Below are positions 13,701 through 25,700 of a DNA stretch of 60,000 nucleotides, in pieces. Below the pieces are notes generated by a model. That model made no database searches, was not told where the DNA came from, and worked only from the letters and a program-made list of their open reading frames with translations. The stretch's first letter is position 1, and every line of letters starts with the position of its first letter. The DNA is from Antedon mediterranea (taxonomy: Eukaryota > Echinodermata > Crinoidea > Comatulida > Antedonidae): contig NC_092677.1 of NCBI RefSeq assembly GCF_964355755.1, positions 16,588,101 to 16,648,100 on the forward strand, read 5' to 3'. A program made the position numbers and the translations under genes.

Positions 13701-16700
13701 CGCCATGCATTCAAAATGTTAGTTAAATACCAATATGTTTAGTGACCCCATTACCATATAATTTGCACCTAAAATCAGAACTTTAGGTGCCTTTTTAGCA
13801 GATATACCTGAAAAGTGAAAATTTGAAGTCCGCCATTTTTAAATCCAACATGGCCGCCATGCAATCAAAATGTTAGTTATACCAATATGTTTGGTGACCC
13901 CATTACCATATAATTTGCACCTAAAATCAGAACACAATTGATTTGTATATATGTGTGTGTGTGTGTGTATGTATATAGCTCTGCTAACTTTTCTGGCTGT
14001 TTACTTTATCGTTTTGATTTAGTTTTTCGCTTTTTTTGTATCTCCATTGAGATCCAGCCACTGATACCCAGAGCATTGTCATTTTTTTTTCAGTTATTTG
14101 CCTTTGGATTTATATATATTTGTATATATATATTTATATATTCTTTGCCTGATTTGTTTATATATAAATATTGTATATTTATATATATATATATGTAACT
14201 GAAAATAGTCTATATAGGCTATATATTTATATTATATTTCCTCATCTTTATCGTTTCAAATTAATTAATTAACATTTCAGTATATCGCCGGGCTGTTTAG
14301 AATTAATGTTTATTGTCTGATGAGTTTGTGTGTATGTATGTATGTATATATGTATATATACATATATATAGGTGTGTGTGTACATATATGCATATATAAA
14401 CAAATAAATAAAATAATTAAATTAATGTTAATGTTCTTTGCCTGATTTGTTTATATATATAAATATGTGTATTTATATATGTGTCTAACTAAAAATAGTC
14501 TATATAGGCTATATATTTATATTATATTTCCTCATCTTTATCGTTTCAAATTAATTAATTAAAATTTCAGTATATCACCGGGCGGTTTAGAACTAATGTT
14601 TTTTGCCTGTCGTGTTTATATATTATATTAATGAAATGTATTATTTGTAACTCGTACTTACTTTTTTTAATACCTTATTCATTTGTTTATTATTGAATGA
14701 AAGAAAGAAAATAAATGTTTACGTTGAGTTGAGAACTCTAGCTAGGTGCCTTTTTAGCAGAGATATACCTGAAAAGTGAACATTTGGGGTCCGCCATTTT
14801 AAAAACCAAAATGGCGGCTTTCCCCTGACCAAATTTTGTGCAACCCTTCCATTTCATATTTTTGACACCATAATGAATAACTTTGCAAAGTTTCAGAATG
14901 TTATCACAATTTGAAGGATTGGTTCACTTAACAGGCCTACAATGAAAAGAGTGAAGCAAGCATAACATTACGGTACCAGTAAAAAAAAAACTTTGTTTTA
15001 TTTATGATGTTTACTAATCATTCAAAGTTATCATTTATGTCTTTTAGAAGAATCCAATTATTCGGTGCATCCTAAATGGCCAAGCAGATTGTATACTAAA
15101 TCCAAATTTATTTTTTGTTATGACTTTCACAAAAATATTGTTCCTGTGCTCATAACTACTGTTACTGTCTTTATTTCAATAGAGGAATCAGAAGGTGTAT
15201 CAGAAAGTGTATTGGAAGGTGTATCAGAAGATGTATCAGAAGGTGTATTGGATAGTTCCACAAAGGAATTTCCATACGGTTCTAAAATACAAGAATTAAG
15301 TGGGTCAGGTGAGCATATTATAGTTTGTGATTTTGAAATCTACTTTATTATTTTGAATCAGACCAAATAAAAATTCATTTGAGTGATAATTAAATTTGCC
15401 ACTCAGTTCTAATATAAAACAGCACGAACCAAAACAAAGGGTCTGAATAAAGTGGTATGAATCAAGTGATAATTTTAATCATTATAATTATTACTGATTA
15501 AATATTGCTTTTAATCAATTATGAAACTGATTAGTTAATAGTAATTAACCTCCTGTAAAGCATATTAAATTGTGGTGTTATCTTGATTTTAATAATAATA
15601 AAATCGGAAGGGAAATTATATAAGTCAATGGAGGAATTTCCAATCGGTTCTGAAATAAAATGGGATAAAGCAAGTGAAACAAAGTTATTACAAGGTGAGT
15701 TAATAATAGTTATAATCTGTTACTATAAAATCTACTGTATAATTTTAAATCAGACAAAATGTATTTTATTGGAAATAGAGTAAAAAAGTGGTCAAATCTA
15801 CTGGTTCAATATTACTTTTTAAGTTATGATACAACTAATAATATTATTTGATTACTATATAATGGTTATCATTATTATTTTTTAGGAGAATCTGTGCTGC
15901 ATCCCAAATTGCCCATCGGATATGATAAATCCAAAACAGGTAAGTTAATACAGTTTGTTTATCACATTACATTTATTTTCTGCTGTTTGTGTGTGTTTAT
16001 TCTGGTATAAAAAAGATAGAGAATTTAGCCAAAAGTTAAGCAAATCTAGTACCGACTATGGTAACATAAGTTAATTGTTGTGTGGGTGTAAAGTTATACA
16101 TTCAAATAATAATATACTTAAAATGAATTGACAATATAATGTTTTATTATGATTACTATATGCTAATACTCTGCTGAAAATATTCAACATAATAAATCAA
16201 GAGTATTTAGAGAATAAAATCATCAACTAACTACACACGTGTTCCAACACCTGAATTAAATATAATGGCAGAGTCGGATTAAGAAATATGTGTGGGTGTA
16301 AATAAAAAATATGTATAAATAATAACACTAAATAGTAATAAATATATATCCTATGAAGAACATTTAACATTCATGAATTTTGTGTATAATGTTGTGGTTG
16401 ACTAATTGCCACTACGGCAATGAGAAAATGGGAAGTATGCGAAAAAGAGTACTCTGTATTTTAGGTAATAATAATTCTTATTCAAATCAATATAATAAAC
16501 AAAACATAATTCAAGATTACAGGAGACTAAAAAGCTTTTTTATCCTGGCATTTCCCTTTATTTCTTCTCATATCTTATAGACCGGGCGCCCGGAAGATTT
16601 ATTCATGTGAAAAGATACAAAAGGTTTGATGATGTAGTTAGGTGCGTATTAGGGCGAGATGCAATATTCGAAATTGCTGCCGGGTCACAGCCTTTACATA

Positions 16701-19700
16701 GGGCCTGTGGGGATCATAACATAGGGGGGTAAAAATCCATTTATTTATGTGAAGCGATACAAGGATAAACTTTTTTGGATATCATTCGCAGTGGGCTACT
16801 AATGATTACATCACCAATGACAGCAACTTTATCCTGTACGGGGCGCCAAACAGCAACATTTTAGGGCCACCCCCTAATGGGTTTATTCATGTGAAGCGAT
16901 ACAAGGTTGAATCTTTTTTTAATGGCAGCAGTATATATTGGGGATGACAAAAACACCAATGACAGCAACTTTATCCTGTACATAAGCTCAGACAGCAGCC
17001 CTAAAGGTCCGCAGTTTCCCCCTATTCGGCTATATACTCGGCGCGTATGTCGTCTAATGGCGTTCAGCTGAGTTAGAAATACGTGATACGGACTCGGACT
17101 GACAATAAATACTGGTAAGGTATAGATTAGACTATCGATTGCACACTATTATTGTATTTTTAATTCAATTTAAATTAAAAAAAAGTAACCGTTTTCATGT
17201 GAATTAGACTGATAAAAACCAACAAATAACTTAATCTGCCAACATTTTAAACATCGTTACTTGTCCATAATGGATCGACTACTGTATCGATTACTGCACA
17301 TTGTTTTACTTTAACTGAAACAAAGTCAAATTTTTAATTGTTACTGTACTAATATTAGACAGTGATATCTGATAAAAGGCAACATTAATTAATATTAATA
17401 ATACTGAACCAAATTAAATATCGTTACTTATCCACAATGGATCGACTACTGTATTGGTTATTGCACATTATTTACTAACTAACATAAGAAAGTGATATCT
17501 GATAAAACGCAACAAACTGAATCGAATTAAATATCGTTACTTAGTATCCATAATGGATCGACTACTGTATTGATTACTGCACATTATTTTACTATAACTG
17601 CCCAAGTCAAATTTAAAATTGTTACTGTACTAACATTAGACAGTGATATCTGATAAGATGCAACATACTCAGGACCAAATTAAATATCGTTACTTATCCA
17701 TAATGGATCGACTACTGTATCGATTATTGCACATTATTTTACTATAACTGCCCGAGTCAATTTTAAAATTGTTACTGTACTAACATTATACAGTGATATC
17801 TGATAAAATGCAACATACTCAGGACCAAATTAAATATCGTTACTTATCCATAATGGATCGACTACTGTATCGATTATTGCACATTATTTTACTATAACTG
17901 CCGAAGTCAAATTTGAAATTGTTACTGTACTAACATTATACAGTGATATCTGATAAAAGGCAACATTAATAATACTGGACAAAATTAAATATCGTTACTT
18001 ATCCACAATGGATCGACTACTGTATTGATTATTGCACATTATTTTTCTCTAACTGAACCCAGGTCGAATATTTTAAATGCAGTGTAACTACCGACACACT
18101 GTAAAAGCACAATTGAGCAAAGACATCGAGGTTACTGGCTGTATGCATTAAATAACTGAATATTGTACATTCATCATATTCCATTGTTACTAGCTAAAAA
18201 GAATACACGATATAATAAAACCAATAGGGGCTATTGTATTTCTTTTTACATGATTTGTGACAGCGTCATTTATAAATTTGATTATATCACACTGTAATGA
18301 TACTGGATTCTGCTTGCCAACTATCTATGGATCAAATAGTTCAGTATTTACATTTGATATATTATACAATATTTACTTCAAAACTGTCAAATGTTTCATG
18401 TAAACGATTAAAAACTATTAAATCAGCCGTAATGCATAATCTTTTTAGTTTATCTATTCGTCATCATCACAGTCACTTTCACTGTCATCACTCCAAGGTT
18501 GGTCATCATCGATTTCAGCTTCAAAATCTATTATTTCAAGTTCTTCATCATCAGTTTGTTCCAATATTCCTGCATCAGTATCGTCAAGAACTTTGTTCCG
18601 AGTGTGGATCACTAGTCAACGGATCTGGTAGAGCATTTCCATCAAACCATTTCGGTACATACCTTCCATCACCATTATCAACCCATCCATAGTTTAATGG
18701 GCGTAGGTTTTGTGTTGGCTGAGGAGTATGAGCGTGTTTCCACATAATAGATACATAATTTGCCCTCAACAGATGCTGAGTGATTGTGATTTCACATGGT
18801 GGCAATGACGAACAGTTGATCTTCTTGACTTTCTTCTTTCCAGTTGTCATTTTGCGAAACGATTGGTACCTGGCCTCATTAATACTGTTCATGCTTTTAA
18901 ACCCATATATCTTGCATACATAGGCAGTGACTGCGGGTTTGTCCATCCTGTCACCACAAAGCGATCGCAATGACTTGCCTTTGCGGTAAAATCCAGTATC
19001 ATTACAGTGTGATTTTAATCAAATTTATAAATGACGCTGTCACAAATCATGTAAAATGAAATCCAATAGCCCCTATTGGTTTTATTATATCGTGTATTCT
19101 GTTCAGCTAGTAATAGAATATGAGGAATGTACAATATTTAGTTATTTAATGCATACAGCCAGTAAACTCGATGTCTTTGCTCGTTGTGCTTTTACAGTGT
19201 GTCGGTATGCAAAATATTCAACCTGGGTTTAGTTGGAGATAAGTAACGATATTTACGGTGGCCCACAACTGTCACGCACACTATAACACAGAATCACACA
19301 ATTAAAGAAGGAATTACACAATTAAAGAAGAAATCGCACAATTAAAGAAGAAATCGCATATAAAGAAAAGAAAGCATGAAAATATAAAACGAAATGCACA
19401 AATAAAAAAGAAACGCGCAATTAAAGAAGAGCTAAGCACAATTAAAGAAGTCCGCAACAAATTCGAAAGCTCCTCGCACAATTAAAGAAGTCCGCAACAA
19501 ATTCGAAAGCTCCTCGCACAATTAAAGAAGTCCGCAACAAATTCGAAAGCTCCTCGCACAATTAAAGAAGTCCGCAACAAATTCGAAAGTACCTCGCACA
19601 ATTAATAAAGTACAGTAGTCAGTATGGAACGCCATCGCTGCCTCCGGCTCTTTTACTATTACGTTCGGCTCTTTTAAGCATTCAGCGCATTTCTATTCGG

Positions 19701-22700
19701 CCCATTTACCATTACGTTTGCTCTTTCTTTCATCATTCGGCGCATTTCCATTTGGCCCATTTAACATTACGTTTGGCTCTTTCAGCATTCGGCTCTTTTT
19801 TATTCGGCCCATTTACCATTACGTTCGGCTCTTTCAGCATTCGGCTATATTTTATTCGGCCCATTTACCATTACGTTCGGCTCTTTTTAATTCGGCCCTT
19901 TTTTATTCGGCTCTTTCTGCATTACGTTCGGCTCTTTTTGATTTGGCCCTTTTTATACGGCGCAATTAAATTCTAACCTTTTACATGGGGTCAAATGGAA
20001 GAAAATCAACGGCTGGAAATGAGTCTATGAAAAGTTCATAAAACATATATAGATGCAGCATGTAGAGTGTTTGGTTGGTTGAATTAAATGAATTTGAAGG
20101 CTATTTCAATATGACTAATCATTTTATTGACATGATTAATGTGTTAGAGAACTTGCAATTGTCCCACCTTATTGACCATTTTGAGAGAGAAAGGTTTGAT
20201 TTATGGCCTAGCCTAGTGTCAGCCTAACATTTAATAATAATAATTTACCCTTTCTCTCTCACAATTTGTTAAAAGATGAATTAATTTTAGGTTATTCAAC
20301 ACATCTTTAATCGGTTGTTCGCTACTCATGGTTGGCGCCATGATGATGAAATGTTTGTAAACTTTTCATAGACTCATTTCCAGTCGTTGATTTTCTTCCA
20401 TTTGACCCCATGTCGAAGGTTAGATTTTAATTGCGCCATATAAAAAAATGCCGATTTAAAAGAGCCCAACGTAATGCAGAAAGAGCCGAATAAAAATGAA
20501 GTGCGCCGAATGCTGAAAGAGCCGAACGTAATGGTAAATGGGCCGAATAGAAATGCGCCGAATGGTAAAAGAGCCGAACGTAATGGTAAAAGAGCCGAAT
20601 AGAATTAAAGTTTGCTGCCGGAGGCAGCGATGGCGTTCCATACGGACTACTGTACTTTAATTGTGCGAGGAGCTTTCGAATTTGTTGCGGACTTCTTTAA
20701 TTGTGCGAGGAGCTTTCGAATTTGTTGCGGACTTCTTTAATTGTGCGAGGAGCTTTCGAATTTGTTGCGGACTTCTTTAATTGTGCTTAATAGCTCTTCT
20801 TTAATTGCGCGTTTCTTCTTTATTTGTGCATTTCGTTTTATATTTTCATGCTTTCTTTTGTTTATATGCGATTCCTTCTTTAATTGTGTGATTTCTTCTT
20901 TAATTGTGTGATTCCTTCTTTAATTGTGTGAATATGATTTATATAGTGTGCGTGACAGTTGTGGGCCACCGTAGATATTTAATTTGGTCCAGTGTTATTA
21001 ATGTAACAATTTTAAATTTGACTTGGGCAGTTGGGCAGTAAAATAATGTGCAATAATCGATACAGTAGTCGATCCATTATGGATAAGTAACGATATTTAA
21101 TTTGGTCCTGAGTATGTTGCAGATACCACTGTCTAATGTTAGTACAGTAACAATTTTAAATTTGACTTGGGCAGTTATAGTAAAATAATGTGCAGTAATC
21201 AATACAGTAGTCGATCCATTATGGTTAAGTAACGATATTTAATTCGATTCAGTTTGTTGCGTTTTATCAGATATCACTTTCTTATGTTAGTTAGTAAATA
21301 ATGTGCAATAACCAATACAGTAGTCGATCCATTGTGGATAAGTAACGATATTTAATTTGGTTCAGTATTATTAATATTAATTAATGTTGCCTTTTATCAG
21401 ATATCACTGTCTAATGTTAGTACAGTAACAATTAAAAATTTGACTTTGGTTCAGTTAAAGTAAAACAATGTACAGTAATCGATACAGTAGTCGATCCATT
21501 ATGGACAAGTAACGACGTTTAAAATGTTGGCAGATTAAGTTTTTTGTTGGTTTTTATTATCAGTCTAATTCACATGAAAACTGTTACTTTTTTTTAGTAA
21601 TAGTGTGCAATCGATAGTCTAATCTATACCTTACCAATTCTCTAAGTGATTATGTTGAATTCGAACTACCGTATTATTTACTTTACTATTATGTTATGTT
21701 ATGTTAAAAAATGTTGCAAATTTAGATTTCGTTGCCTTTTTTCATATAGACATATCACTAGTGTCTAGTGTGTAATTAAAACAATATTTAAATTGAGTTA
21801 TAATAATAATGTACACTAATAGGTACCGGTGTCAATCATTATGAGTGTAATTATTTAGTTTATCTGAAAAATATTCTTAAATTATATTATTTTGATCGAA
21901 ATAATGATTTTGATATAATATTGATTGTTTAAAATGTTATCCTAAAATACAAATCTGCTGTTGGTTTTTATTGGTGTTATTTATTATTCCAAAATAAAGA
22001 TATATTTCAATTATAAAATAAAAGTCACTCATTATCGTAAATGTGTTTGTATTATCGACATTGTTGATCACGAATGGAGCAAAAAAAAAAAAGAAAGAGA
22101 GAAAAAATGATTCATACTTCATGGATAAACCCATTTTGGGCGAGTTCCTAAGAGTTTGATGTTTGATGATTTGGTACAGCAAACAACTGCTCTCTTTATT
22201 TATTGTTTTATCATTCTGCTGTGTATTTATTGTCAGTCCGAGTCCGTATCACGTATTTCTAACTCAGCTGAACGCCATAAGACGACATACGCGCCGAGTA
22301 TATAGCCGAATAGGGGGAATCTGCGGACCTTTAGGGCTGCTGTCTGAGCTTATGTACAGGATAAAGTTGCTGTCAGTGTCATTGGTGTTTTTGTCATCCC
22401 CAATATGTACTGCTGCCATTAAAAAAAGATTCAACCTTGTATCGCTTCACATGAATAAACCCATTTGGGCGCACTGGCCCTAAAATGTTGCTGTTTGGCG
22501 CCCCGTACAGGATAAAGTTGCTGTCATTGGTGATGTAATCATTAGTAGCCCACTGCGAATGATATGCAAAAAATTTTATCCTTGTATCGCTTCACATGAA
22601 TAAATGCATTTTTAACCCCCTATGTTATGATCCCCACAGGCCCCATGTACAGGCTGTGACCCGGCAGCAATATCGAATATTGCATCTCGCCCTAATACGC

Positions 22701-25700
22701 ACCTAACTACATCATCAAACCTTTTGTATCTTTTCACATGAATAAATCTTCCGGGCGCCCGGTCTATTACTACTTTATCAGATTCTGTAAATAAACACTA
22801 CAACATTTTTTTTTATGTAAAAGGAAATACTAAACGATAATCTAAACAGCCTATATTATTTAGTAGATTTAAAATGTATTTAAAATATTATATTAAAGCA
22901 AAAGGCAATATATCGCCTCTTAAACAATAATAAATATTGGGTTCATGTGCCCTGACTACTCTGATAGTTCAATGTCGCAAATAATGTATATATTATCTAT
23001 TGTACGTTTGAATAATAGTTTAAAAATATGAATCATAAAATAGTTTAAAAGGCAACACATTGAGACAGAAATGCAAAGATTTAAACAAAAGTTTTTGTTT
23101 TATTTTTTAGGTAACCTTATTGAGTACGGTATGTAAAGATGAAACTTATTCTGTTTTATACATTTAAAAATATACATTTATAAAAATGAATAAGGAGTGT
23201 GTAATTTTAAGTTACAATTAATTTGCACAATGTTTCTACACAAAATAAGATTTTTTTTCCGAAGAACACATTCATAAATTGTTGTTTTATATCTTTTAGC
23301 TCAATCGGAGACATTTATTGAAGGAGAATCAGATGAATCTATTGAGTCAAAAACAGGTACTGTATGATATTAGTATACAGCATATTTAATATGTTATGAC
23401 ATCAACAATATTATATGACCACTATTAATTATTTGTTAATTTCACATATCAAAGCCAAGTCTTTTGTATGTTAAACTTTCCAGTACCAAAAGTTATAACA
23501 GTAAACTAGATTTTAACTTTTCACTAACGCAACGTACAACATGCACACTAGCTGTTAAGCTAGGCCTAGGCTACACTAAAGTGCATGAACAGCTTATAGA
23601 GTAGCTGTAGGCATTTCGGCAGTGTCTTGATCAGAAAGAAATAAACAAAGGAGTGGAGTTGTGGCCTGGTGGTTATGATGCTTGGCTGCCAATCCAAGGG
23701 TCCTGGGTCCTGTCCTGTCATATGTCAGGATTTTTTGTAATGACAATTTACAACTCCACTCCCAAAGACTTGTAATAAAGACTTTGTTTATGTAGAGCAT
23801 TGTGTGTATATGTTTGTCTCGTGAACGGATTGCCACCTTTAAGAAGGATAGTGATTGAATTTGCTTATGGTTATCCTTGGCAATTTGCCTAAATATATAA
23901 AATAAAAATAAAGTTGACAACGGATGAAAAACTTTGAGAAACAAAAAAGACATAAATCTGTGACTTTATTAGAAAGTGTCTTTAATCTATAAAAAGAAAG
24001 TAATTCTATTTGAGAGTGATGAAACAAAACATCTGATTATTAAATAATTCCCTGACACAAAGATGTACTCAGTAATACACTGAGTAGTTAAATTATCATA
24101 TATTCAAATTATTATTATTAGCTAGATCGCAAGATGGTCCCACTACTTATGTCAAATATTAGTGTATATTATAAACCTGATTTTAAATTCAATTATTTTT
24201 TTTCAAAATAAAATTAATGACTTTTTTAAGCCTTTTTTAAATATTATGAATACAGTTATGAAATCAGTGGATTTATCCTATACACCAAATGAAGTAATGG
24301 ATCTTGCAGACAAAAACGAGCTGTGTGGAGGTTTGTGAATATACCTTACTTGCTTCAACTTTAGAATTACACAAACTAACTATTTAGCTATGAACAATGA
24401 CCAGAATCTCTAACAAATGTTGGCAGTAATTAACGAAAGTGTTTCAATTCTTTATTAGAGAAATCAGATTATTTATCCGATTTACCAACTGAACTATTTT
24501 CAATCAGTATTAAAGAGAAACCTGAAGTTGAATCAGAAACATGTGAGTTTTTACATTTGTAATATAATATACCGTTATTTATTCAGAACATCCTAAAACC
24601 AGATTTTATGGTAAACAAAATGATACTGTACCGAGCGTTTGTTATAGTATCAACCCTTTTAATGGTTTCTATGATACTGTACTTATGACAATTTAATTTA
24701 ATTTCTACTTTGAAAACCATTATGTGAATTGGTAACATTGGGCACACTATTGTGTGTAAAGTAATTGTTATCACTTTTTCCCCGTTCATAGAAAAGTTTC
24801 AGAACTGAAGTATCATTACCAGAAAAAAGCAAATCGTTAGCTTGGTACCTTAGTTTTAGTTCAACTATTGGCGAGATTAAAAATGCCTTGAATGAGCAGG
24901 ATAAAACATATTTATACTTTTTTTTACATAATGTATTAATATATCGAGTCTTTAATTATTAGAGAATTTTAGATTTTCACGTATACCATATTAGTCCAGG
25001 AGTATTAGGCTTTGAGGTAGAAATAATTATGCTAAAGCTAAATTTTTCAGGATAGGTCCCTAATGTTGTCTAGAACAGCATACTAAAAGTCCTCGGATTT
25101 CACCGTGATCTCCAGAGGGAGGGCTTAGATACAACAATTTTAATTTAAGATGACCAAAATATCACAGAAAAATGTCATGATTGACAGAATCATATTATCA
25201 TTCATCAGTATGAGTATGAAGCCAGCCATGAGAGGTAAAATTCATTCAAATTTGCTCAGATGATAAATAAACAGAAAAACTAAGCCCCGAATTTGAACTA
25301 TAAATCTGAAGATATATTTTACTGTCTGTTTAGGCTTTATTCATCGGTAATCAAGCAAATTTATTATTTATTTATTTATTAAATATTAATATTATAAATT
25401 AATCCTACGAGAAATGCCACGCCTTCTCTATATGGCTAATGTCCATGTTTAAACTTTGAAGCTATACCAATTCTGAAATGTTTCCTCTTCTCCAGTGCCA
25501 TTTAATCTATAGCTTCTACTGATTGATTTGGCACATACTAATTGGTCAATTTTTGTTTTTATTGAGCCGGACTATTATACTTCTTGTGTATATAGGTCTT
25601 GAATACATAATTCATCTTATAACATCTATATATAAATTTACTTAAGGGCAAAATTCGGTAAATCGCGCGTTACTTCTAGAATGTTTACCCGAAGGTATAT

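Larger units (their letters stand above)
12240..14940. mobile_element. Long-TIR transposon carrying a ruined protein gene
   Basis: The left end from 12240 (GTAGGC…, AATCCTTCAAATTGTGATAA, …TTGCACAAAATTTGGTC) is the inverse of the right end running to 14940 (…GACCAAATTTTGTGCAACCC, …CACAATTTGAAGGATT, …GCCTAC). Subterminal blocks with AAATGGCGG and GGTGCAAATTATATGGTAAT are tandemly repeated on the left and inverted on the right. The body holds minus-strand remnants of a protein (see 12800-13710), a SINE and an AT-rich insertion. The target duplication is unclear. Confidence 0.65.
15310..16340. repeat. Duplicated intron modules around linker exons
   Basis: Carries the partners of 8190-8720, plus a second partial copy after 15695. 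The exons at 15183, 15611 and 15886 sit inside, so exons and introns were duplicated together. Confidence 0.6.
16580..22764. mobile_element. Giant foldback (long inverted repeat) transposon
   Basis: The left end GACCGGGCGCCCGGAAGATT and the right end AATCTTCCGGGCGCCCGGTC are exact inverses, with TA on both outer sides. The arms stay complementary for about 1.7 kb (16580-18310 against 18995-22764 once inserts are removed). Each arm has outer unique blocks (GATGTAGTTAGGTGCGTATT, ACAGCAACTTTATCCTGTAC) and inner ~110-170-bp tandem repeats. The loop 18311-18994 holds a degenerate protein gene. Echinoderm TU/foldback elements have this architecture; superfamily not determined. Confidence 0.75.

Noticed and set aside
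19718-20641. ORFs rich in FGSF/IRPIYHYVRLF on both strands
   Set aside because: They are translations of the GGCTCTTT…CATTACGTTCGGC tandem repeats of the nested foldback; the same repeats give ORFs in two frames and on both arms.
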